Source: Chlorokybus atmophyticus
Taxonomy: Eukaryota; Streptophyta; Chlorokybophyceae; Chlorokybales; Chlorokybaceae
Direction of reading: 5' to 3'
NCBI GenBank assembly: GCA_009103225.1
Contig: RHPI01000810.1
Location: forward strand, 1 to 20,000
DNA length: 20,000 nucleotides
Both the position numbers and the translations under genes were made by a program. Shown here in pieces: positions 1-10,108 of the stretch. Every line of letters begins with the position of its first letter. Within the stretch, counting starts at the first letter, position 1. The notes below the pieces were generated by a model. That model searched no databases. It was given only the letters and a program-made list of their open reading frames with translations, and was not told the DNA's origin.

Positions 1-259
1 CATGCTTGTTTACACCGCCCAGCCTATCAGAAGGCTGAACTCGGTAAAAGCGCGAGAGTCCCGCGCGTTTGTCGGTCCTCGACCGAACTTTACCGGTCGC
101 GACCGGCGTCCTTTGATCATTTGATCATTTGAGCTTTATAAACGCTTATTTCGGTAAGTGTCTGAGGGATTCTTACCCTCAATTCTCTTAGCTTCTATCC
201 TTACTACCATACCATAGAGGGTGGGTCCACAGGGTTTCTGTGGACGGCCCCTCGCTTCC
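1..259 (+). repeat. 5' LTR, right-hand part only
   Basis: This stretch is repeated at 19426-19684 with about 10 single-base differences, roughly 4 percent divergence. It ends directly before a primer-binding site, as a 5' LTR should. A TATA-like tttataaac lies near 135-143, after a doubled tttgatcat motif at 113-130. The repeat is still matching at base 1, so the LTR begins outside the window. Confidence 0.85.
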
Positions 260-274
260 TAGTATCGGAGCAAG
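260..274 (+). other. Primer-binding site, initiator tRNA-Met type
   Basis: The sequence tagtatcggagcaag follows the LTR directly. It differs at two bases from TGGTATCAGAGC, the common plant and algal primer-binding site complementary to the 3' end of initiator tRNA-Met. The G-to-A change in the leading TGG and the A-to-G change at base 8 fit an aged copy. The downstream LTR copy is not followed by this motif, which orients the element as plus strand. Confidence 0.75.
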
Positions 275-370
275 TCTCGCCTACGCCAAGCGGGCGTGAA
301 AACATTCAAAACCCTGTGGGGGGGTTTGTTACAATTATAATAAATCCTTTGGGCCTATCATATCAGTACA

Positions 371-1350
371 ATGAGTACTAGTAGCAACAACGAGGATTCC
401 ATCAATGACGATCCCAACCCACAAGAAATTAAGAAGGATACCAACAGTATGCATAGTGTTGCAGTTGCTACTACCGGTATTCCTGCCCCGAGAGCAGCAT
501 CTATCGTGCCTAAATTGGCACAAAGGAAGTTTTCAACGCCAACATGAATGACCTTCTCGGGGAAATCCCATGAAGGTGTTGGTCGGTGGATTTCACACTT
601 TTACCGTTCAGCGCGGTTATATCAGTGGTCTGAGGATGAGAAGTTTGATTTAGCGACCACATACTTGCGCGATGGTGCACAAGAATGGTTCGACTATTCT
701 GATTGTGATACTTGGGGACAATGTGAGAAAGCATTACGCGTGCGCTTTGACACTGATGATTCCAATGTGTGGACGACGAAATCAAACAGTCGTAAACAAG
801 AAGTTGGTGAATCAGTGCAATTATATGCAGATGGCGTTGAAGTCCTCTAGACAAACTCGGGGGGAAAACCTTCCCCGCAGCGTTGCGCAAGGTACGCTTC
901 ATTCAAGGACTTCTCCCTCACCTACATGAAAAGGTGACTGCACGCATACCCGAAACCTTTGAGGATGCATACGGGATGCGATAATACTTCGAGTCCGTGG
1001 CCTCCGTGCAACAGCAAACAAAGGCTAAAGACAAAGACAAGGTCAATGCCGAAAAAGCACGTGATCCGGCGTACAATGCACTTGAGAAAAAAGTTGATAA
1101 CCATACTAAAAAGCTTGAGCATTAGTGAACTCTCACACCCAAATGGTGAAGCAAACCAAGTACTCCAAGTACAAAGGCGGTGACAAACCTGAGTCAAGCT
1201 ACAATGGTGCTAAGAAAAATTTCAACAGAAGCAACCTGCACTGCACATATTGTGACAAACTGGGTCACACTGTAGGAGGATGCTTCATCAAAGAGAGGGA
1301 TGATTTGCGCAAGCAAGTGCACAGCAGTTCTTCACAGCGGCAAGTGCAGA
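371..1350 (+). pseudogene. gag: gag (capsid and nucleocapsid), broken
   Basis: The product would be the structural polyprotein that forms the particle. The probable start is the ATG at 371. The frame is interrupted by an in-frame TGA at 545-547, then resumes with a Retrotrans_gag-like block containing DGAQEWFDY (about 548-845). A frameshift near 845 moves the frame, and a TAA at about 984 follows ATGCGA. The frame changes again near 1110. The nucleocapsid ends in a CCHC zinc knuckle, CTYCDKLGHTVGGC, at 1242-1283 (C-x2-C-x4-H-x4-C). From 1125 gag and pol are read in one open frame, so they may have been a single polyprotein, as in many gypsy elements. Confidence 0.8.
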
Positions 1351-3600
1351 CAGTAAGTTTGCAAGACTTGGTCACTGAGGACAATGCCTTTGCAATCACA
1401 AGTTCTACCTCAAGTGGGAAGGTCTTTATACCTCCTAAAGCTAAGGTGAGAGCAAGTGTGTCACAAGTTGACATTACAGATTTACTGAATGTACAAGTAC
1501 CTAAAGGTGCTAAGTACAATGTGATCAAACAGTTGGACAGTATGACAGCTAAAATCTCAATCAAGCAATTGCTCAAGGTTAGCCCTGAGTATCGTCAACA
1601 ATTGCTCGATTCCTTGCATGGGTTGGCCAATGAAACTGATGGTATCAAAACCAAAGAGTTTCCCAGCCCTATTGCCACCATGGCTGTGCGTTACAAAAAT
1701 ACAATAGCAATGGTTCACGTCAGTGGCCACGAGTTGGAAGCTGTCGTAGACTCTGGTGCGGCATGCACCGTAATGGGCATTGCGACTGCTCGCAAGCTTA
1801 GGCTTGACAAAACAATGCAAGCCACAACGCGCACTATGCGCGTAGCCAACGGACAGGAATGTTCCTTCCTCGGCACATTACCACAGCATAACATCGCAAT
1901 TGGCAATGTGACACAAGCAGTGGACATAGAAATAAGTCCATCATTGGACTACAATCTGTTGATTGGTACAAGCTGGCTGCATAAAGCCAGTGCGAAGTTG
2001 GATTATTCAACCCTACAAATGTCATTTGCATGTAAGCCACATGGCCAGAGTGTTAAAGTAGACTTACACTTCACGCATGAGCCTGCATTAACTTGTTCGG
2101 TGGCTGCAACTTCGCGCGAACAACCCGCACATACCGTTTGTGATATTGCAAACACACAATTCGAAGTGTCGGATACATTGACACATGATGAACAACAACA
2201 GTTGATGGTACTGTTGGGATCCAGCACAGACAACTTTGCAAAAAAGTGGGAACCTCTCTCTCACACACCTTTGATCAAGCATGCCATTGACACAGGGGAT
2301 GCAAGGCCTATCAAACAGAGACCTTACCGTTTGTCGTTGATGAGACGCAAGCAGGTCAATGAGGAAGTTGAGAAAATGCTCAATGCAAACATCATTCGCC
2401 CTTCCAAGAGTCCGTGGGCCTCACCAGTAGTGATGGTGCCAAAGCCGGATGGAAGTATACGCTTCTTTATTGACTATCGCAAGCTAAACGCTGTGTCAAA
2501 GAAAGACGTGTACCCACTTCCGCGCTGCGATGATGTGTTGGAAAAAGTGGGCAATGCCAAGTTCTTTTCAAGCTTTGACGCTTTGCAAGGATATTGGCAA
2601 GTACTTGTCAAAGAAAGTGACAAAGAAAAGACAGCATTTGCCACATGATGGCTTATACGAGTGGAATTGTATGCCATTCGGGTTAACCAATGCCCCGGCA
2701 ACATTTCAACGCTTGATGAATGAAGTGCTCAAGGACTACATCGGTGACTTTGTCACTATGTACTTTGATGATATACTCATCTTCTCAAACACTTACAAAG
2801 AGCATCTTAAACACTTGTAAAAAGTGTTTGATGTATTGCGAAAGGCAGGCATCAAGTTGAATGCACAAAAGTGCTTATTTGCAATGACAGAAGTTAAGCA
2901 TTTAGGCCACCGTGTGTCTGTGGCAGGTACACTACCTCAACTAAAAAAGGTTGAAGCTGTGCGCAATTGGTCCGCACCTAAGAGTGTGACACAAGTCAGG
3001 TCTTTTCTCGAGTTGGCCTCATATTACAGACGGTTCATTCCCAACTTTGCACAAATTGCGCAACCATTGCATGACCTCACCAAAAAGGGGTTAGAGCTTA
3101 AGTGGGGGCCGGAACAACAGCAAGCATTTGATGCGCTCAAGCTAAGCCACAGCGCCTGTGTTGGTCAGATCTAAACCAGGCAAACCAATTGTCTTACTGA
3201 CTGATGCCTCAGACTTTGCACTTGGTGCGGTACCAGCACAGTACACAGATGATGGCAAAGAACAAGTCATTGCGTATGCGAGCAGATCGCTCAACTCCGC
3301 AGGGAAAACTACAGTGTCTTTAAAAAGGAGTGCTTGGCCATCGTGTGGGGTGTCTCAATGTGGAGAGTGTACTTACATGGCAACAAGTTCACTGTACTCA
3401 CAGACCATCACTCTTTGAAGTGGTTGATGACCACAAAGGATTTCACAAATCGGCTTGCCCGATGGGCTCTGAAATTGCAGCAATATGACTTTAACATTCA
3501 GTACCGTCCTAGTGAAAAGAATGGCAATGTGGATGCACTGAGCCGCATGCCTGTCTCAGACCGGAAAATACCGCCGCTGATGCCAGTGACAATGGTACTC
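1350..3600 (+). pseudogene. pol: pol, first part: protease, reverse transcriptase, RNase H
   Basis: The aspartic protease active site is VVDSGAACTVMG (Asp codon at 1749). Reverse transcriptase follows from about 2250: [19 protein letters not shown] near 2466, [12 protein letters not shown] near 2570 (motif A Asp) and [10 protein letters not shown] with its two catalytic Asp at 2761-2772. RNase H begins near 3175 with LLTDASDFALGA, then ASRSLNSA, a frame-shifted KKECLAIVWG near 3325 and LTDHHSLKWLM near 3400. The reading frame is lost near 2645 (the open frame ends in a TGA), by a TAA at 2818-2820, and by shifts near 3150 and 3320. The protein would copy the element RNA into DNA; this copy cannot make it. 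Confidence 0.88.
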
Positions 3601-3981
3601 ACCGTGGGGGCAGTTGAAGCTCAGGTGAGCTTCGGTCTCACAAGTGAGGAGCTCACTGATAGCTCAGACTCATACTCTCATCTGAGTGATGAAGTTGAGA
3701 AATTGTTCGCAACTCCAAGTGAGATAGCTTCAGAAGAAGCTCTGACACCCAAGGGAGAGTCATCTCCACCTCGCAAGAAATTGCGGTGCTCGTATTGCTA
3801 CATACGCAATCAGCATGAGACTAGAAATTGCCCACACCAGTCCACCATCAAGTTCAAAAGTTTGCTTGATGATGCACAAGTAATTGATTACCTCACAAGG
3901 GGGAAGGATGCATTAACTGAAAAGTCCCGAGGTATCAGAAGAAAGGTGATCAGCAGAGCCAAACGCTATTTTGGTAAATGA
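3600..3981 (+). pseudogene. pol spacer between RNase H and integrase, with an extra zinc-knuckle-like motif
   Basis: The RNase H frame runs on after the ALSRMP motif for about 140 codons of acidic Ser/Glu-rich sequence, then KLRCSYCYIRNQHETRNCPH and a basic tail ending at the TGA at 3979-3981. The motif is C-x2-C-x6-H-x4-C, close to a retroviral CCHC knuckle but with two extra residues before the His. It sits where most Ty3/gypsy pol proteins have only a short linker before the integrase zinc domain. It may bind RNA or DNA, or be a relic of an acquired segment. The function is inferred from the motif only. Confidence 0.55.
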
Positions 3982-4039
3982 ATAAGGTTTGTGGCTGAAG
4001 TCAACCTCTACAAATGAGAATGACAGATTGATCCCTCCA

Positions 4040-4506
4040 CATTAGACCCGTGCTAAGTTCATTGCGGATGCGCATAATAATTTAGGCCATCATTCCGCCA
4101 CAGTGGTGTGCGAATGGCCAAGAAAGCGATGCTTTTGGTACAAAATGGAGGAGGCGGTCAAAAAGTATGTGAAAACATGCACAGAATGCCAAGCTAACGC
4201 TCTGAAAGTGCGTGAACCTGCACCACTCAAGCCAATCAAAGTGAGTGCAGTAGCATTTGAGAGAGTAAGCACTGACCTCATAGGGCCGATTGAGCCACCA
4301 ACCCTCCGTAGCAACACATACGTGATCACTATCATTGATCACCTGACCAAGTGGGCTGAGGCTCGAGCCTTGCCAAACAAAGAGGCAAGAAGTGTCTATC
4401 CCTTCATCATGGAGGACATTATAGCCCGACATGGCCTTCCCAAGATCTTGCAAAGTGATCAGGGAAAGGAGTTTATGCAACAGCAGATGCTCGACGAGTT
4501 GGACAT
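4040..4506 (+). pseudogene. pol: Integrase, N-terminal half, cut by TE1
   Basis: The HHCC zinc domain is visible as AHNNLGHHSATVV followed by CTECQ (about 4060-4190), partly ahead of the open frame that starts at 4103. The catalytic core has STDLIGPIEPP (first Asp, about 4275), ITIIDHLTKWAEA, and SDQGKEF (second Asp, about 4458). The sequence should continue toward the YHPQTNG motif but instead runs into the terminal repeat of TE1 at about 4507. The rest of the domain, with the catalytic Glu, is at 11079 onward. Stops at 3979 and around 4010-4045 separate it from the RNase H frame. Confidence 0.85.
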
Positions 4507-4524
4507 CATTAGGCGAGGTTTGAC
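4507..4524 (+). repeat. TE1 left terminal inverted repeat
   Basis: This pairs with 11061-11078 on the opposite strand, 17 of 18 bases matching. A further shared GGTCCA lies at 4532-4537. It is the presumed transposase binding and cleavage end. Confidence 0.8.
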
Positions 4525-5031
4525 ATTGACCGGTCCACTGGCTTGAAATGCCATCGAGCATGGTACGGTCTCAGGCCTGCTGCCGTGGCCCAATCGTTTG
4601 CGACTCAAGTGTCCACTGCTCGAGCCACTCGCAGAGCGCCACATCCGACTTCACAGCTGACGTGGAAGCGTTTGGTGTCTGACCCCAGTAAAGTTGGGCT
4701 CCCACCCCCACCTTTTGCAGTGGCGGCTTGAGCAAGCTGGCGGTGGCGGCGGCAGGGCCGCTGTGGACCAGGCCTGTTCACGGCGGCGGCGGCGGCGGTA
4801 GCGGCGTGGAAGGCGGCATGCTCATGTGTAAGTGTTGAGGCATTTGCCGTTCTTGCACGCTCAGGCACTTGCAACAACCGCGAAATGTTAGCCGCGCACG
4901 GATTGTCTTATGTGACGGCTTGAGCAGGCGGCGTGGACTCCACCCTCCACACCTTCACACTCCGCCTTCGGAAGGCGCAGTGTGAAGGTGTTGATGATGG
5001 TTATTAGAGCGTACGGCCAGCTGGCTGCAAG
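4525..5031. other. TE1 left subterminal region: CGG repeat and a long hairpin
   Basis: No coding sequence is convincing here. It holds G-rich sequence, a CGG trinucleotide run at about 4780-4798, and a strong hairpin at 4949-4991 whose 21-base arms match at 20 positions around a TTCGGAA centre. A CGG run in inverted orientation occurs in the right subterminal region at about 10722-10738. The hairpin ends 41 bases before the proposed start of the BAH-like gene, so it probably lies in its promoter or 5' leader. Confidence 0.6.
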
Positions 5032-5586
5032 ATGGGCGAGGTACAAAGCCAGCTTGCCCTCGCCTACCGCCCAAGTAAGTCTGTCTGCGTGTGTGCCAAC
5101 GTGCTTGGATTGTGCATTGCACGCTGTGGCATGTGGGTACAGCTTATTTGTTGGCGTGCGTGCTTGATTATTATATGAGCATGCATTGTCACATGCAGGG
5201 CGTCCTCGCCTCCGCCCTGCAAGCTATCGATTCGGGGCATTGAGCTTGTCGGTGGGGAGTTGTTATGAGATCTCCCCCCCTCAAGTTGGTTTTTGGGCAG
5301 ACTTGGCAACGACAGAGCTGGAGCGGCGCAAGCCGTGGGTTGTGCAAGTGCTGGCGCTGCAGCCTAACAAGGGGCGTGCAAGTTTCTTGCGTGCGCGCTT
5401 CTTCGTGCTCCACCACCACCTTCAACTCCAACATACGCTGCAACTGCGTTTGCATGGTAAGCCATAAAGGATTAGGCAAGGAATCAGTATAGGGACTGTT
5501 ACTTGCACGCACTTTTGCCTCACATGTAGATGTGTTGGTGTATTTGTGTGTGTTTGCATGCGTGTTCGCGTGCTGGTGCAGCTATA

Positions 5587-5625
<39 letters not shown>

Positions 5626-6908
5626 CGCGCGCGCGCGCGCTTGAAGCTGCAGCTGATCATGTGTGCTGGTGCGGCATTGATGTGGCACTGCAATACTCTA
5701 GTAATGTATAGTTTTGTTAGTTAACGCTTGTGTGCAACCAGAGTTGTTTGAGGGATGTGAAGAAGAGGATTTAGATCCGCGGCTGATCAGCAAGCCATGC
5801 GTTGTCCTGCCCTGGCATATGTTTGCCATCAAGTATGCTCGGGCACAACCACCACCCGACAAGCCAGTATACTTCTACCAGTACAAGTAGGTGTATCAGT
5901 CATGAACACTGCCAGGTGTTAACCTTTGAGAGCATGATGGGCATGTGATGGCTTGCATATGTTGATATACAATGCGCTTTTGTACAGGTATTTTCTGCCG
6001 AACGAAGACAGCGAGTTCGGGCGCATCAAGCTCAGGAGGAATGTAGTCAAGTTCTGGCGAATGAGCTTCATGGAGTTGCCAGAGCTTGTCTTGGCTGGTT
6101 TTGATCAACTACTGATTGCTGCTGTGCAGTCCACCATGTCGGCAACAACGCACACAGCCAAGACTGCACGCCTCCATGGCATTCGTAAGTGTCATCATAT
6201 TCTGGTTGTTGTCATTGACAATGTTTGCATGTGTGCCGTACTGATACTCTTGTGCACATAGCGCATGAGTGGGTGGCCTCTCGATTGCGCCAGCTGCCGT
6301 GCAAACAATCCCCGAGATCCTTGTTGTTCCACCCTTTCGTGGATGATGATGAGTGTGCCGTTGCAGTGCAGCGGTTCCGGGATCCACTTGACGCCTTCAT
6401 GCCTGGGTGGGCTGAACGCTCTTTTCCTTTCGAGACTCGAGCAGTTATCGTGGTGCAAGAAGTAGTGATGCGCTACTTCTTCTTTCGTCAACTATTGTCA
6501 GGTTGGTAGTTATCGTATGGTATTGTGCTGTGCATGCATTGTGTTGATTCAAGTCGATGTTGTCTGCCCGCAGTTAGGTGTCCTTTCCACACTGCTAGTG
6601 TTGAAGGGGAAGGGGTGGAAGCCATTGTGAGCTGGCGATCCTTCTCGTCCACATTGCAAGGGAATGTCAGTACCTTCAGCATTGCATGCGGAGGTGATGT
6701 ATATGGCAGCATAGACTTGGTGGCACCTTGCTCTCTTAGTCAGCTTCTGGAGGCTATCACGGATGAGGGCTGGCATATGCCTAGCAGTTGGCGCTTTCGG
6801 ACTGCTCACGGAGTGGTGGACTTGGGCGAAGAGGAGAATGTGAATGCATTGCACCCGCACACGGAGGGGTGGGTGGTGCCACATGTCGTAGAAGTTATTG
6901 TTGTATAG
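5032..6908 (+). CDS. TE1 accessory gene: BAH-like domain protein, 412 residues, six exons
   Basis: Exons by splice-site and phase matching are 5032-5074, 5199-5456, 5721-5886, 5988-6184, 6262-6501 and 6574-6908; every junction is GT-AG, every phase agrees, and the total is 413 codons with the stop. The start is the first ATG, giving MGEVQSQLALAYRP before the first intron. Residues about 37-160 resemble a bromo-adjacent homology (BAH) domain: KPWVVQVLALQPNKG, then FLRARFFV, then QPELFEGCEEEDLDP, ISKPCVV and VYFYQYKYFLP. BAH domains bind nucleosomes or chromatin proteins and are known in DNA methyltransferases and silencing factors. The C-terminal 250 residues are unrecognised. No methyltransferase motif or membrane segment is seen. 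A chromatin-directed role in transposition or silencing escape is inference; the BAH call is moderate, the gene model strong. Confidence 0.72.
5589..5640. repeat. Alternating (GT)n-(GC)n tract, Z-DNA-prone
   Basis: An unbroken 52-base alternating purine-pyrimidine run: about 29 bases of GT repeat followed by about 23 of GC repeat. It lies in the 264-nt second intron (5457-5720) of the BAH-like gene, the longest intron of that gene. Translations of it are simple repeats and not genes. Confidence 0.9.
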
Positions 6909-6997
6909 AGCAAATTGTGGATGTGTTTATATCCTGGTTTTGGTCTTATGCTTGACATGTGATGTGCATGCATGCGACATCTCTTCACAATAGGATG
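6909..6997. other. TE1 intergenic gap between convergent 3' ends
   Basis: Only 89 bases separate the stop codons of the BAH-like gene and the transposase gene, so their 3' untranslated regions probably overlap. No clear terminator or polyadenylation motif can be assigned by eye. Confidence 0.5.
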
Positions 6998-9900
6998 TTA
7001 GCCAGATTGATAAAATTCTGCAATATTTTTCCAATGCTCTTGAGGTGCTATGTCTGCGTCAAGTTCTAACTCATCTAGTTGCTGCATAGCTCGCTGCAAC
7101 TCTGTCAATTGTCCACCGACTACCCGCTTGCCTGTGGTTGTCCTAAAACCACGTTCAGTCCACTTGATAGAGCCATCGCCCTCGACCAAGCGCGCGCGCA
7201 TTGCAGCTAAGTATTCCTGTCGCATTCTATGGTGAATGCGACGCAACTCAAAGTGCAGGACTTGAGCAAGTGGGCAATCGTGTGCAGCTCCGCCACCATG
7301 GTTGGTATGCGCTTGCCACGCCGCCTTGAACCTCCAATGTGACTTCTCCATCGACTGTGTGCTCCAAATGGCCAAAGATCCTCCCGACGAATCGCTGCTG
7401 ATAAAATCGGCCGCGTGGCACCATAAGAGGTGCATGTGGTGAGTGACATGATGCGAACCCCAACAGCAAATAAAGCTCTCCATGAATTCGTTGATGCAAT
7501 CCTGTATGAAAGACACACCGCCAATTAAATAAAAACGCGAATGGCAATCAAAGGCGATGGCATGTACGCATGCGCACGCAAGGGCTATCAACTTACTTGA
7601 AACTCTCCTCTTCTTCGGTCACGGTCAATGCCGTGAAGTACATGGATAGCCGCTTTAATGCCAACCACACGTCACGCTTTTGCGCACGGCGGTTGAGATC
7701 AACATCCCCCTCGGCAGCCAGGATCGTGCGGTAGTTGTCACCTTTAAACACATAGCCCATTCGATTACATTTTCCCACATGCCGGTTGCAACTAGAAAGC
7801 TTACCAGATAGCAAAGCACGGCAAGTTGTATCTTTCAAGGAGATCTTGGCAGGGTAGTGGTCGCGTCCAGCTTTACCATCCGCTACAATCTTACAGTTGC
7901 CACCCTGGATGCCAAGGGCACTTAAGGCCTTCTCAAGCTTGGCAATGCGCGCGCGTGCAGCGTCATTTTCGCCACCATCAAATGTCCATGCATAGTTAAT
8001 TAACAACCACAACACCTGCACCAAAGCAACACAATTGGAATAGCGCAACACGCAACCGCGCTCACTCGCACGTCAGCTGCACATGCACTCGGTCGTCACC
8101 TTTTCGACTATGCGCATGTCCGCGTGCATTGTGCTTAAATGCATACGCTCCGGAGGCAGTGGGAACACCGTGCTGAAAAAGCTGTGCCGTGGGCCACAAG
8201 CATGTAAACCACGGTGCTCCTTTTGGCAATGTCCGTATAGACAAGGTTCTCGCGTTGTTGCACCGAGCGGACACCCCGCGCATACTTTCAACGTCTTCAA
8301 ATCGGCCGCAACATGACACTCGACCATATAAGATCCGCTAGATATCTGCCCAGCCAACCTCATGTTAAGCACATATCAGCGAGAGTAAACCATAACAAAG
8401 GCACAGTACTACAAGTAGTACTTGTAGCGGCTCATGGTCCTCGCAAGACACGTCATGGCGCAAGATGAAGGCGCGTATGCTTTCGGTGTTGGCCATGATA
8501 TCCACTTGATTCTCTTTGGCCACATGGAATGCCGCAAGCGGTAGCATGTCATACTCGGACATGACCTTGCCAAGACCGCCCTCCGCTGCAGTAAATGCAT
8601 AATTCATGATCCGGAAGCAAACTCGCTCAATCTTACGATCGTTATATTCGGTTGTCTCGTCCAGGTAAAAGCAAATCATCAGCTTGTCATTGTCACCTAC
8701 CATAGGTAAAGTAATTGTTGACAATCCACTCACGAAGCACTGCACAATGTCAAGGAGTTCCGTGTTCACCTAGCGGCAAGTTGTACAAGCGCAAGGCTAA
8801 GTCAATCATCCTAGTTATGTCCAGCTCCTTGCCGTTGTTGATGTTAGTGTCCGACATGGTAATGCAGTAAGTCAGGTCATTGATGTTCCTGCAATGTATC
8901 GCAATCAGCATGCATATCTGTTACCTCCAGCACCCGAATGTCACATGTGGCACAGAGCGTGTCATACCTGCGCTCGTTGGCCAACTGCCATGGGTTAATG
9001 CTAGCCCCGGTCGATGTTGTGCGTGTCCTCATACTCAAGCCTCGGATGCTTGCCTGCTGTTGAAGTAGCTTGTATAGTCCAACCCAAGTTTGCTCGCCGC
9101 GTGTGTTGTCAAGCACAGAGCAGATGTCCTCCACTCTCACCCCATTTAGCATGTTGTTCAGCCCATCGCTCTGTACTTACCAACACATGACTCAACCCGA
9201 AGCATTGCATCAGCAAAGGAAATTGTGTTGCCACACACCTGTAACGCCCGCACAACTGCGCTGTACTTCTCGTGGCCTAGGGCCACGCGCAACTCTTTTC
9301 CTTGCATGAGCTGCGCAAACGCAGCCCCAAACTCTTCCGCTCTTTCTGTGCTGGTCAGCTCCCTCCAGCGAGGGACGAGAAGATCCCTGCACTCGCGCAT
9401 ACAACACATAAGCAACAGGGTCAACAACACAACACCACGATACTACTGCATATGCTGTGCATGCAGGGGCGTTTACACTCACTTCACTTTCTGTGTCGTC
9501 CTTGCCTTGCCACTCTTGCGTAGCTCCATAAATTTAACAGCCGAGGGCCGAGCTGCAGCCTTCATGCGTGACAAAGCAAAGTTGACCCTTTTTACCTCTT
9601 CTAACCTGCTGGTCAACTTTTCTTCTGTAGCCCGCAATTGCGCCTGTAGCTTCTCTGCCCTTTCCTCTGCCACTGCTCGTGCTCGTGCAAGCGCCTCACT
9701 GCTTTCTTGCTGCAGACGTGCCGCAACCGCTTCGGCATCAGTTTTGGCCTTGGCAGCCTCAGCTTGCACGCGTGCAAGTTCTTGCTGCAGCCTCATGCTG
9801 TATGAGTGCATGTTTGCAGCATTCGCCTGCAAGGCTGCACATGCCATGACATGCTGACGCAATGTCTGCTCCCGCTCAGTTAAATGGTTATGCAAGCAAC

Positions 9901-10108
9901 CACCAGATATCCAACGCAAGAATGAGGTTGGGTTGGTAAAAGGCAAGGCCGGGCTGTAATTGCTACCTACAATCCAATGATTCCATCCTGCCTGCAACTC
10001 CGCCTCTACTCTATAATGTACTTCGAATTTCTGCTTCTTTTTCACCGGGCTTGGCCGCGGTGAGGTGATACCCAGTCGGGGAGCTATGGGAGTGAAGTTG
10101 AGCGCCAT
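6998..10108 (-). CDS. TE1 transposase, RNase H-fold DDE type, about 846 residues, eight exons with one lesion
   Basis: Exons (minus strand): 10108-9483, 9386-9239, 9170-8968, 8888-8770, 8696-8422, 8345-8100, 8015-7597 and 7501-6998. Introns are 68-101 nt, all GT-AG. Phases agree everywhere except the last junction. The chosen start MALNFTPIAPRL is the first Met of the basic leader; no upstream Met looks coding. Residues about 76-185 are a long coiled coil. The core has FYLDET (Asp about 378), AADLKTLKVCAGC (Asp about 472) with a following C-x2-C-x9-C-x4-C cluster, HLSTMHADMRIVEK, and LAIWSTQSMEKSHW (Glu about 731). This pattern recurs in large eukaryotic transposases of the KDZ-like kind, with a zinc element after the second Asp and a late Glu. 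I assign the DDE role from these motifs; the exact superfamily is uncertain. Exon 7 ends in TTCAA before GTAAGT, one base short of the needed phase. Confidence 0.75.

Noticed and set aside
5422-5688. Minus-strand ORF of Arg-Ala and Thr-His repeats
   Set aside because: It is a translation of the GT/GC microsatellite, with no coding character.
8697-8772. Apparent frameshift near 8770 in the TE1 transposase
   Set aside because: A 73-nt GT-AG intron (8769-8697) restores phase; the reading of the minus ORF start at 8769 is intronic.
8880-8967. A 36-nt intron ending at 8889, or another frameshift
   Set aside because: A donor at 8967 gives a 79-nt intron that keeps the phase and matches the other intron lengths.
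9150-9200. Apparent frameshift between two transposase ORF blocks of TE1
   Set aside because: A 68-nt GT-AG intron at 9238-9171 joins the blocks in phase, so no frameshift is needed.
9225-9857. 210-residue plus-strand ORF
   Set aside because: Shadow of the coiled-coil exon of the TE1 transposase; low-complexity Ala/Ser/Cys content.
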